A DNA stretch of 64,000 bases from positions 4,890,134 through 4,954,133 of the forward strand of contig NC_135562.1 of NCBI RefSeq assembly GCF_964340395.1, in the 5' to 3' direction. This document shows positions 22,635 to 34,729 of this stretch, piece by piece (the stretch's first letter is position 1; the number at the start of each line of letters is the position of its first letter). The stretch is from Glandiceps talaboti (Eukaryota; Hemichordata; Enteropneusta; Spengelidae). Both the position numbers and the translations under genes were made by a program. The notes under the pieces were generated by a model. It saw only the letters and a program-made list of their open reading frames with translations. It made no database searches and was not told where the DNA came from.

Positions 22635-23549
22635 AACTCCACCTATTATAGAATTCAGCGTAAACGGAACCGCACATTTTTTTGTTAGACCTGACGGTGT
22701 TTCCTTCATTTGTGTCACAAATGCTAACTTCTGACAGTAATACGATATGACATTATATAACGGTAATTGTCTAAGTACGTGATTGTCAACTTTAATCGTA
22801 ATATTTGTCATAATAACGAACAAATTGAATCCCCCAGCTATGAATATCACTTATGAAATATGGTAAACTATATGTAATAAATACGACGCTTCTTTTATAT
22901 CCTGCCCATACAGAAGTGGGAAATCGCATTATCTTTTACAATCAAGAAATATGAACACTCCCGATATCTTGATTTTTGTAGTATTTTTTGTCCAGTAGTG
23001 ATATGGGGAATGGAATAGAAAATTTAAATATGTAATAAATATGGCATTGTGAGTACCGTAAGACAAATGCTAAGAGAGTAATACAGTTTCAATTAGGAGT
23101 CACTATGGTTTTTATGCCTCGTAATGTTTTTTGGTAAGAATTAAACAAACAACATACATTAAAAGTTATATTTTATCTCACTGTGATCACAAATAAATAT
23201 TTAAGTTTTTGAATTGTGCTTGCCTGATCCGACAATGATAATGACAGTAAGATAAAATAAACAATTTTGTGAGATGTAAAAAGAAATCTTGCTGCTTAAT
23301 TTTAACTCTATACGCTCTTATATTCTGGTAGTATGTGCATATAATGCTTTCTCTGTAGTATATGAAGTTTCCATGCAATATTTCCTGCTCCATATAGAAC
23401 ATGTATAAGATTTATCGTCACGTGATGAACTAGAATAAATCGTGACAATGCTGACATGTTGAAATGATTCATGACTCAACATGAACAAAGTCGAACTTTC
23501 GAATAAAGAAGATATGTGTTCGTCGACTACATAGGGCGCTTTAGACAAG

Positions 23550-24285
23550 ATGTAAACTGAATGACTTCAATAGACCAGATGTAAACTGAATGTATTCAGT
23601 AGACCGGATAAAAATGAATGCCTTCCGTAGACGAGGTATAAATTGAATGTATTCTATAGACCAGGTGTAAACTGAATGTCTTCCGTAGACCAGATGTAAA
23701 ATAAAATGCCTTCTGTAGACCAGATGTAAACTGAATGCTTTCTGTAGACCAGATGTAAACTAAATGCCTTCCATAGACCAGATATAAACTGAATGCATTC
23801 AGTAGACTAGATATAAACTAAATGCGTTCAGTAAACCAGATGCAAGTTGAATGTATTCGGTAGAGCAGATGTAAAATAAAATATCTTCCATAGTCCAGAT
23901 GAATGCATTCGGTAGACCAGATGTAAAATAAATTATCTTCCATAGTCCAGATGTAAACTGAATGCATTCAGTAGACCAGATGTAAAATGAATGTCTTCCA
24001 TAGACCAGATGTAAACTGAATGCCTTCCGTAGACCAGGTGTAAACTAAATGCCTTCAATAAACCAGATGCAAGTTGAATGCATTCAGTAGACCAGATGTA
24101 AAATAAAATGTCTTCCATAGTCCAGATGTAAACTGAATGCATTCAGTAGACCAGATGTAAACTGAATGTCTTCCGTAGACCAGATGTAAACTGAATGCCT
24201 ACCGCAGACCAGATATAACTGAATGCATTCAGTAGACCAGATGCAAATTGAGTGCATCCATTAGACCAGATGTAAACTAAATTCC
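23550..24285. repeat. ~29-bp minisatellite
   Basis: About 25 imperfect copies of a unit reading TAGACCAGATGTAAACTGAA followed by TGCNTTCNG. Variation is concentrated in the six bases before TAGACC (CATTCAG, CTTCCGT, CTTCCAT), giving interleaved subtypes. It has no CRISPR character: no conserved repeat with unique spacers. Confidence 0.9.
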
Positions 24286-24289
24286 TTTT

Positions 24290-26821
24290 CATTAGTTCAT
24301 TCACCCATTATCAGAGTGTGAATTCTTCACCATCTTAATTTGTAAATTTCATTTATAATGTGTGGCACTCCGTAAACTTCTATTCGTATTCATGAGGCAT
24401 GTGCAATATAAATCATGGTCTGTTTTGGGACTATACATGGGTGAATGTTTTGAACTTGGGCAGCACACAAAGTCTGAAAATTTGCCCTCCCATAGACCCT
24501 CCTGGGCTACTATACCAGCGAACCAACATACAAGGCACCGTAGCACACAATATAGTCACTTTTGCGGACGGAGGAAGTCGGGACTCCATTGCGCAGAACA
24601 TTGAATGTCCCGTTTTAGATCGAGCTCCGACTAGCTCCATCTATGGGTATGACTACTTACAAACCAGTGAGAATAATCTGATGACGACGACTGTGCACTA
24701 GTACCACATGATTTAAGTCACGAAATTGCAAGTTGTAATTAGGGACATTTCAGATGGAAACTCATCCCATTTTTAGTGTTTTTTCGTGAAAAATAAAGAC
24801 ATTTAATAGGGTGGCACATCCCGTATACCTTTTTATAACAATCCCCCCCCCCTCCAACGCTCCTGGGATTAACAGAGCAGTTTAGTTCTGTACACTTTCG
24901 TTATCATCATAGACTGGTACCATTCTTTGGGGGATTTCTATAATTCTCATAAGTTTCAACTATTAACAGTATTTTTATTCACTTAGTTTTTTAAAGGAAA
25001 ATGTTTTCCTTAATTTAAGAACATTTACCATTTACTCATCATCTCCCGATTGAGCTTAATAGGATAACGCTACTTTTTTGTGTTTTCTAACGCATTGCAA
25101 TTAAATTGAATGATTTCTAAATGAAAAACAAGTTCACAAAAGTACTATGCGTGATCATGATATTGTAATGAGTTTGTGAAAAACGCACCGGAGAGGGCGA
25201 TGATAAATAAGTTGAATAACCGGAGAGAATGAAGAGACTTACAGATTTGTTACTGAATAATTTTATTGCGACATATACAGGTAAAGCGAACCATTCTAAA
25301 TGTGATATTTGATATGATATTTCAAAACCAAATAACTCCCAAAAGAATCAAAACATTTGAAAGGTATTGTGGCGGCTTACAGAGTTGGTTCTGTCATATT
25401 TGATTTTCTTATCGAACTTGTACATGTCTGTGAAGACAAGTGATGGTAACATATATGTATCAAATGTCACTTTAATTGTTCATTGTTGATGATGACTGAT
25501 GCTAATGATTATCGTTTGCCATCTGGTATAGAAAGAGCCAACAGTGATGGTACCAACTGTTGATGTTCTTGCAACTTACTGAAATACGAATTCCTAGCAG
25601 AATTTGTTAAATGCAAAACTTAAAGCAACAAAATACTTCGTCTCTAATCTGGGTATTAGTCACATTTGTTTGATTTACCATTTGTACTTCATTCATTTAA
25701 GATTTTCTAACTAATTGCCTCAAAATATCTGCTTTAGTCAATCATTCCCATAACCACCTTATTGTCACCTCTGTATCACCCCAATATGTAATAATCAACC
25801 CAATATGTAATACTAACCCAATATGTAATAACACCTCTATACTACACTTCTCGATCCTTTGAAATGCGTTCTGGTTATGATAGTTATCTTGGGATGTTAC
25901 TGTTGAATTTGAGATCTGTCCTTTGTTGGAATGATTATGATTAGGACAGCGTCTGTCATGGCATGATTTGTTCACTTTTAGTCTGAGGATAAATGTCGGG
26001 AGCACGTTCTTATAAGGCTGGTGGTATCATATGATGTGTCTACTGTATGAGTCGGAACTGTATTTCCAACGTAATGTCAACAAAGTGGTTTATGAGAGAT
26101 ATTGTTACAACAAATGGATTCGAATTGAGGAATTGTGTTATCGCGACAGTAGTTTATGGAGATCTTCATGCATGTATTGTTTTGTACTATGACATTCCAA
26201 CGAGCTAGCCTTCCTCCTTAGTTTACATTCTGAGTTTAGGTCAACATCTACACAGCCTCTACTCACGTCATCTTTCTGTCGTCATCCAAGCAACAATTTA
26301 CAATATAGTATGCCGGTTTCAGCAGAAATGAAAATCTTGGCATGGTCCACATTGGTGAAGATTCCCGCTTCCATGTTAAGAAAAAGTTATTGTGATGGAC
26401 TGTTTCTCATACCTGCTAACAGATCCGTGATATATTGTTTTCATTGAAAAAATCTGAATATCAATAACCCTATAATTCCATAAATGTACAATCACTTGTG
26501 TGAATAGGCATGCCTCGATTAATATATATATCGTGGTGTCGATCAGGTATAAGAAAACCTCTTCTCTTTCCGTTTACAATCATGTAATACTAGTAGTGTA
26601 ATATTCTCCGCTGATCCCACAGTTCATCTTAGTACTGTTGTTAGAATTTTTATAGTAGTACTTGCTGCAATTAAAGTATTATTCAGACTTCACTTTTGTA
26701 AATTATTCAGACTTCATCTGGTATATTTTTATCAATTCTATGGCTGTTGTTTGCCTTGTGTAGCAAAGAGAGTGAAAGCAGGGTTGATTCCCGTCTTGCC
26801 CGTGTTCACTTGTCTTGCTCA
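24290..26821. other. downstream flank of the kinase-NHL gene, no gene recognised
   Basis: A 101-codon plus ORF at 24399-24701 (containing GTVAHNIVTFADGGSRDSIA) has coding-like composition but no recognised family or splice support. A short triplicated CCCAATATGTAATA motif is at about 25792-25830. Otherwise nothing. Confidence 0.45.
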
Positions 26822-28333
26822 CTACTCTTTGATGACATCATAAATGTGTGATTCCTTATTCAGATCTACCACAACATGCCGTGCTACGTACTGGTCTCCA
26901 GTCGTCAGCTTGTACACGTAGACAACACCATTGTTGTCAACAACGGCCACTTTTCCACTTGTGGTTATGGTTATTCCTGTAGGGGACTCCAATTTGTCCT
27001 CCTTCCGCTTTATTTCTATGAATTCGAATTCATCACCATACAGACACATCATAATGGTCTTCTCTTTGTCGTCTGCATACACCAACACATTAGGACCAAT
27101 TGCAGCGACGCCAGTTGGGTTCACACCCACAATTTCACTGAGGAATTCACCATTTGGAGTAATTATCTGAATTCGAGAGTTTCCCCGATCACAGACGATG
27201 TAGTTATGAGATTCAGTAATGGTTACGTATGTGGGGTCGTTGAACTGCACTTGCCCCTTACCCTGGCTTCCAATCTCCTGAATCGGTTGTCCATGGGAGG
27301 TATAGACTACCAAGAGACAACTACGGTGGTAGACAACCACGATTCGATTTTCACTGGTAATAGCAACTCCCCAGGGAAACTTGAACTTCTTGTCACCAAA
27401 TTGCCTTATGACGTCGCCATCGTATGTGAAAATGTAAAGGCAATTACCAGCTGGATTTGTAACAACGAAGAAATCTGTAGTTGTTGCAATGTCGTAGGGT
27501 TCGAATTGACGACGAAAGCGTGTCTTGCGTTGATAGCACCTGAGACGTCTGCCATACATATCATGGCGGAGCACTCGAGCATTACCTGTGTCACAAACAA
27601 GGAAACCATATAAGCTGTGAGATGCTATACCGAAGGGACATTTCAGTCCCTTTCTTTTGGTCTCATCTCTGCCAAAACACAATTCGTAGTCAAGAATTGT
27701 ATTTCTGGAGATGATAGGGCCGACCACAGCTGGATTCTGGTGGGGAGCTTTACTCGTGTATTTCGATTCATAACCATAAAGTGACATGGATTCAAACGTG
27801 TCTTTTAACCCCATGTTATGGGCTGGTGGCCGTGGACATGGAAGTGGACGAGGGACTGGCATTGGGGGACGTGCACCCGTGGGATCTATTGGCTCATACG
27901 TCACTGTGCTGTCATCATCTGATGTTGACACATTTCCCTTTGCCTGGTCCTGCTCCTGCTCGAATTCTTCATATGGGCTTTCATATAGATATTCACATTC
28001 TTCAACAAACTGATCAGGAATGCGTTCATAGTCATCTGGCAGCTGAGATTTGCCTTCCATTGACAGATACATTTTACCACTTGGCTCGGTCTCTTGATCT
28101 GCCCTGGTCACCGGAGATGGATTCTGATCCTTTCCATTACCCTCTACTGTACCGCCATGTGCTCCTTCAATGGTATCATACTTTTGGAAGCCAAATTCAT
28201 CATAAAGTATATCATCATCAGATGGTTGTACCAGGTCATACAGATCTGAGAAATCTTCTTCCTGACGGACAGAGTGGAAGAAATGTGTTAGTTTGGTTAT
28301 TGGTTTAATTTCAGATGCACATGTACCCATCAG
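26822..28333 (-). CDS. kinase-NHL exon 7: acidic/Pro-rich linker plus NHL propeller and stop
   Basis: A 504-codon exon (stop included) opened by acceptor ATCATAG directly before CTGATGGGT. The in-frame ATG at 28330 could also start an independent NHL protein. Residues 22-45 of this exon are acidic with LYDLV and ILYDEF; 95-155 carry YERI, YLYESPYEEF and YEPI; 156-169 are Pro-rich. From about 225 onward come NHL-type blades: CPFGIA..GFLVCDTGNARV, EPYDIAT..FFVVTNPAGN, FPWGVAIT..RIVVVYHRS, DPTYVTIT..YIVCDRGNSRI, NPTGVAAIG..VLVYADD, SPTGITIT..VAVVDNNG. Confidence 0.9.
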   Translation of the reverse strand: MMGTCASEIKPITKLTHFFHSVRQEEDFSDLYDLVQPSDDDILYDEFGFQKYDTIEGAHGGTVEGNGKDQNPSPVTRADQETEPSGKMYLSMEGKSQLPDDYERIPDQFVEECEYLYESPYEEFEQEQDQAKGNVSTSDDDSTVTYEPIDPTGARPPMPVPRPLPCPRPPAHNMGLKDTFESMSLYGYESKYTSKAPHQNPAVVGPIISRNTILDYELCFGRDETKRKGLKCPFGIASHSLYGFLVCDTGNARVLRHDMYGRRLRCYQRKTRFRRQFEPYDIATTTDFFVVTNPAGNCLYIFTYDGDVIRQFGDKKFKFPWGVAITSENRIVVVYHRSCLLVVYTSHGQPIQEIGSQGKGQVQFNDPTYVTITESHNYIVCDRGNSRIQIITPNGEFLSEIVGVNPTGVAAIGPNVLVYADDKEKTIMMCLYGDEFEFIEIKRKEDKLESPTGITITTSGKVAVVDNNGVVYVYKLTTGDQYVARHVVVDLNKESHIYDVIKE

Positions 28334-30052
28334 CTATGATAACATGAATTGTTCAGAATATACCAGAATTTAATCAATGGTATTACAGTTTTTGAGCGAC
28401 ACAGTAAGTGGTGAATTTTAATTACAAATATTGCTACCATTTGGCAAGTGATGTGCATATGTCCTATATGACATGTTGTCATTGTGACATGTTTGAATGA
28501 AATTGCATATCGCACGTTTGAGAATGAAGTATTACGAATGGATGCACTGACGCACAGACAGACGGAGTGATCCTATTGTAATAGCCCCCCCCCCCTGCTA
28601 AATATCTAGTTCCGAATAAAATAGTGGAAGGACGATTGTATTGGCTACATCTGAATGTATGAACAGTAGACAACAAACACTAAAATTGACATAATTTGAT
28701 AGGAATACATGGTTCTAGTATATTTCTGTAGCGTTATTAGAAAAGGCTTCCTGACAAGTTATTTCTGAATTTACGAAGGCCAATGTTGATATAAATAGTA
28801 TTATTATACCATGCACGAGCCAGGTTCATAAAAAATACGGAAATATACTCTTGTCGTTCTACATCATGACAACAAGTGGCTACGTCATTCGTTCTGCTGT
28901 GTTCGAAATATGCTGTTTTCAAAACGCTTACAATTGCCATTACTTTTCCCGATTTTTGAAAAATATTACCGGCGATGGTATAATTATATTATTCCCCAAT
29001 ATTTTTGAGCTGGAAAATACTCGCGACCTAAAGGTTGTCACTACGAGTCGCTAGGGCCACTTGGGTCTCTCGTATTTTTCCTTTGCTGAACGAAGAAATG
29101 TATGCTATATACGGAGATACCCTGAGAAATAATATACATGTTCACAGAATCAAGATTTATATATGTACAAAAAAAAAGAAAATTACAAAAAGTAACATCA
29201 GTAATATTCAATTACATATACATTCAAATGATATTATAGTTACAGCATTATGTTAAGACCATGACTTTTCATACACGTTTGATATGTCAAAATTATGTAT
29301 AGGGTGGGGAGGAGGTCATACTCAAACTAAATTATTCCACTTCTCTTCAAATCATTGTCACGTTTATGAAAGTATGAAAGCATCGTGTAAAAATGACAAA
29401 CCAATTGGAAAACCGTGCAGATGGTTAAGGCACTCAAACACAGATCATTTTCGCAATTAACCACAATTTAGTTCTTATACAAAATATGATTGGAAATAAA
29501 GACTTTGGTGGTCTTTTTTCGTTTATTCGCTTTTGCATATCACAGTAGCTTTGTAACAAGAGAGTATGGTATGGTAATAGTGTATATTGTTGACTTTTTA
29601 ATAAGATTAATCTCGCCTCTCAAATAGTTAAACGAACTTTCTTTGGAGTTCTAGCCTTGTAAAATATTTTCTATGCCATTCTTTGAAGTATAACACAAAC
29701 AAACATTGATGATGAAGACACATATAAACGTTCTGGTATTACTTCTAACCTGAGTTGGATCAGTGTATTTCATTATTGCCATCAGAACTTCATGACGCTC
29801 TTCTTCCACTTGCTTTACAAATTTTGGATTGTCAAATCTGAGCATTTCCTTGCCAAGGTCTGAAACAAGACACACGAAAGTAAAATTTATTAATTAATTT
29901 CTTGCCAATGGCTTTCTTAAGATAAATATGTGTTTGATTTCCTAGACCCCCATTGTCTTTATAAATAAAGAATGTACACATGGATTATAAACTGTGTGCC
30001 ACATAACAGTACAGAACGCAGACGACAATTGGTACTACCCTAGTCCTGTTAT

Positions 30053-30116
<64 letters not shown>

Positions 30117-33100
30117 GCAAATCGACAAATCAATAGAATGTCTGAATGGAACATTTTAATCAGAATAAATATTCATTGCCAAAATGGTTTATTACTTGAT
30201 ACATATTAGATAACAGTTCTATCTTACACTCGCCTCTGATTGGCTCAGACCATGTCATATGGTAAGGACTAGCTTCTCACAATACAATGACTACATTTGC
30301 ATACTTTGGGTAGTATCTATTATCTATTTACCATAGGACACCAGTGCACGCGCCCTGCATGACATTATCGTAAAACAGGCGAATCTGCAGTTTGCTGAAA
30401 GCAGCTCTACAGTTGTATTGAAGACAAGGGACATAGATCTATGTTTGGCTGTCAATGATTTCCACAAATTTAAAGCAAGTTGCTTGATGAGTTGCTTCAA
30501 TAAATGCACCTGAAATGTGATTTGTCATAAATCACTTGTTGCTTGCCATATTTAGGCACTATAAGACGTCACATCATTCCCCGGACTGCTATGTCACAAT
30601 CAAGCTTTCATCCTTAGAAAATAGATGCTAAATAACAAACCTATGGGTGAAAAACTTCTATACTGCCTTCATTATCAAACAATAACTGTAAAATAGTACC
30701 TTGAAATCGTGGTCTGTCTTTAGCATCATGTGCCCAGCATCTTACCATAATATCGATAAGTTCCAGCGGACATTTTTCTGATCTAAGTGTGTCTAGCTTC
30801 GGCCTGCGTTTTCCTTGAGCAACTGCCATCCACAAGTGCTCTTTATTTCTTGCTCCTGGGGTGAAGAAATTGCAAAGTGTTGATTAAAAGAATAGCTAGT
30901 TTATGGTACCGATTGGAGGGACAATTTCCCAACTGTACACAATATAAGCATAGCTTCAATAATGTAGTATTACACCCAATCAAAGTTGTAATATGGTTCC
31001 AGTGGTTTTAATCGAAACCTTTACTTTCCTTTGGCATATTATTCTATTAAAGTGGTTTGATTCGCTTATGAAAGGAGCCGATTTTTATTCGATAATCTGT
31101 CTACTGGCGTCTTTCAGACTGACAACTTCAAAGCATGGAGATACATTAGTATCTGTAAGGCAAAAAAAAAAAAATTGTTTCTGGATTTTATTTTATTCTC
31201 AACAAACCTGTCACTCAATTCACTATTTATGGCAGTTACTGTTCTTTTTATTTAGTACTTTAGAACAAGTGTATATGCGGGCAGATATCATTTGCTTTAA
31301 TGTTCAAGATTGGCTCTGCAGTTGTCTTCACTAAAGTAGGGAGAGTTATTGTTGTGTTTTCGCCTGGATCTGCAGACTGTATGGATTGGAAAAACACACA
31401 CAAAATATTGCATGTAGACAACCTTTGAATGCGGGACATGACATTAGTTGTTGCAATTGGATGCCACTTCTATTTGTTTGTTATCACATGTAATACCCTA
31501 AGAAAGTCGAGTATCTAACTGTAGTGTGCCTGACACCAGAAAACGATATTGGCTGATATGACTCCAGAGGACAATAAATAATCTTGATCATTAGCCTCTG
31601 CACGCTCGGGCAATGTCACAGTGTGTGATTCTAGTCTGACCAATGGAAACTTTTGTAAGAAGGGGTTCAAAACGTAGAGGTGTAATAAATTTTCAGTCAC
31701 TAAAACATACTGTAATAGTTTTACCTTTGAAAGCTATCTCACCACTGCACAGTTCCCAAGCCATGATTGCAAAACTGTAGGATAGGGAAAGGAAAGGAAT
31801 CATATGAGTACACTACATTTATACAATGTAGAATCCCTCTGTTTCCTTCATAATATAATTGTTCTTTAGGGAGCGATCAGTTTTTACGGCCGGGGTGGGC
31901 CGGTGAAATTGCTATCCCAAATCCATTGCTTCACATGTATAAAGCTCTTTAGACAGGAACCCTATGAGAAGTATTATTGTTTGTTCATGGACATTCATGG
32001 TTTAGTAACCAAAAGTTCTAGGATATCTTTGAGTGAACTATTACCATTATAGATTAAATTAATTCAGCTAATTATAAAGTGCAATATTAGAAATGGAGTT
32101 AATATAATTGTAAACCTAGGGGTTTCAGTAAGTTTCAAAGTAGGGAGAGAACTGGCAAAAGTATGGGGAGAAGTGCACGCTACGAGCGTGCGCGCCTACT
32201 ATACAAGCATCACTAATTGTAGAGTTTCAAAAGTTTTTAAATCATTTCAAGCCATAAGCTTATTGACATAAATTTACTTGTATGGAAAAAAAACTTATCG
32301 CTCCCTTATTCGATTCGATTTTGTTGTAGCTGGAGTGAGCGCCTTATTCCTACATCTAACCCGGAGCGCGTTCGATTTGCACAATCATAATCATGATTTA
32401 TTGATCACAATCATGATATCACGTTTGATAAGTACCAATCACAATCATGCTTGGTAATCACAGTAATCATGCCCCGAACCGTGATTCACGTGATTACAAG
32501 ATGGCGGACAAAGTAATATCATGAGGGGATCTCGCGCGGCAAGTTAGAAATGGCGGTAAACCTGATGTAAATTAATTGTGGTCGGGCAGATTTGTAATTT
32601 GTTCATTGTAATCATTTTGACGATGTAAAACCATTTCATTTATAGGACATGTGTGAAACATTTTTAAATGTTTACATAAATGTAATCATGATCGTGATTG
32701 AGCGTTTTGTTTACGTGAAATTTAAATTAACTGCGATGGTACAGGGTTAGACTTCACACCACTATATAGAGGTCTGAGGTCTGACGTAGAAAGGAGGTGC
32801 TTACTTCGGAAACAACACAATCGAAAACAAGTGACAATATGAAGAAAGTACAGGTAAATAAATCAACCGAGCCGTATTAGATTTATTAACAAAACACAAT
32901 TTTATACCCAAATCTGCATACTTTGGATACAGTTATCTTGTTTAGTAATTTCCTACACTAGTCAGAATGGTTTGTCGTTCTTTTAGACTGTAACTACGTC
33001 ATCGGTTCGGGCTTACAGCCTGCTCTAAAGGAGATTAGACCGCGCCCTCAACGGCTGATCTGTCAGTCTTTGACATCGTTGTCGCTTACATCTCAGAGCA

Positions 33101-34658
33101 CTTAAAACTGTAGTGGTCTGAACTGTCATGGAGTTAGCAACATCAATGTGTAGCGCCCCCAACGACGATTCTAGTCTATTCATCACACACCACCATGTCG
33201 ATCGAGTCACGCAACCTAAAAGTTAAATGAGTGATACACTCTGTCTCTCTCCAACGACATGTAGTACTGGCAAAGCGACATTATTACGATATTAGTCATG
33301 GTGTTCTGCAAATAGTGTTTCGCGCGGTCGCATTATTTGTTTTGCAAACATTTGGAGCATGCACAAATACCATGCTGAAGATATAATAACTTCAGTGTTT
33401 CTTCCCTTCCAATATCCTCTCCTTGACCAAACGTGACAGCCTGCTTTATATGATACAAATATATGACTGTCATTCCTAGTTTTCCATGTATAGTTATTAT
33501 AGTTTCTGAGAAATACTTCGAACAAACGCTCATTCACTTGATGGCGGTAGGAGGGGTTATACCGTATGTGATTATAAATATTTTGTTATTGTAATTCGTG
33601 AATAAATCGTATAATTTCATCATTTCATGACCTAGCCCCCCTCGCCCTCCTCGCCTCCTGAGTTTGAGAGGTTGGGAGGGAAATGCTGGAACTTTTGATG
33701 TTTGGACGATGGAGGGTGGAAATGGATGGTGCAGGAAGGGTGGGGATAGGAAAAAGTTTCTTTCCTCCCGGTCAGTTCTGACTACAGCCTTCAATTGAAT
33801 TGATATGAATTAATAATGGAATAAAAATGACATCATAACTCCACCTATATACGTCTTGTTTCTCGTTAGGTAACTCATCAAGTTCCATCAGGCATTCGGG
33901 AGCAATGTACACAAGTGTTCCTTCTGCAGTATCTTCGGATTTCTCATTTACATAGTAAGTTTTGGTGATTGATAACCCAAAGTCTGCTATCTATAAAGTG
34001 ACAGACGAAAAAGAGTTATTACTGTTAGTGTTACTGACATATGTTCAATATATATTATTATATTTCTTGCCACTGGAACTCTTTAAAAATGCAACTTGAA
34101 TGTACTATTTACATTCTTTGACAGTCACAAATCTCTTGCTTCAGGAATACTGCTTTAAAACGTCGGGAAGAATTCATAGTTTTACCTTAATCTCCATTTT
34201 ATTTCCCACTAGGACATTTTCTAACTTCAGGTCTCTATGGAGTATGCGCTGAGCATGTAAGAACGCCATTCCAGAAATCACTTTGCTGACAATATCAGTA
34301 CGCAATATCCACGGAAAGTTGATCTCCTTCTCTTTAAGAGACTTTTGGAAATGTCGCAATGATTTGTTACACATATATTCCATAACCAGTGATGCCTTGA
34401 TTGGTGTTGTATATTCAACCATTATTCCATGTAAGGTCACTACGTTATCCCCATGACGGACCTTTTTCATAGCTTTGAACTCACCAAGTAACTGTTTTAC
34501 ATCTCTGTGTGATGAATAAGAATAAGAAATAGTTGTGTTCTATATATCTATATATCTTGCTCATATTGTAGATGGCATGTCTTTACTGAAACTCCCAGCT
34601 AAACATAGAGTAAACAGTTGATTAGGTTAGATTTTTTATGTTACATATTCATTATAAG

Positions 34659-34729
<71 letters not shown>

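Larger units (their letters stand above)
18916..23549. other. intergenic, dispersed repeats only
   Basis: No gene recognised. It contains repeat copy B (21729-21910), two related TIR-like repeats in inverted arrangement (21935-22130 and 22135-22500), and an (AT)n microsatellite (22557-22631). Short ORFs have no supporting features. Confidence 0.5.

Noticed and set aside
23550-24285. CRISPR-like regular array
   Set aside because: The units are contiguous minisatellite copies without unique spacers, in a eukaryotic context.
24399-24701. 101-codon plus-strand ORF with coding-like composition
   Set aside because: No family, no splice signals and no partner exons; kept only as a note in the flank description.
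26876-27613. A 245-codon plus-strand ORF
   Set aside because: It is the antisense shadow of the NHL propeller exon, which has recognisable motifs on the minus strand.
27781-28308. A 175-codon plus-strand ORF
   Set aside because: Antisense to the linker region of the kinase-NHL gene; no features of its own.
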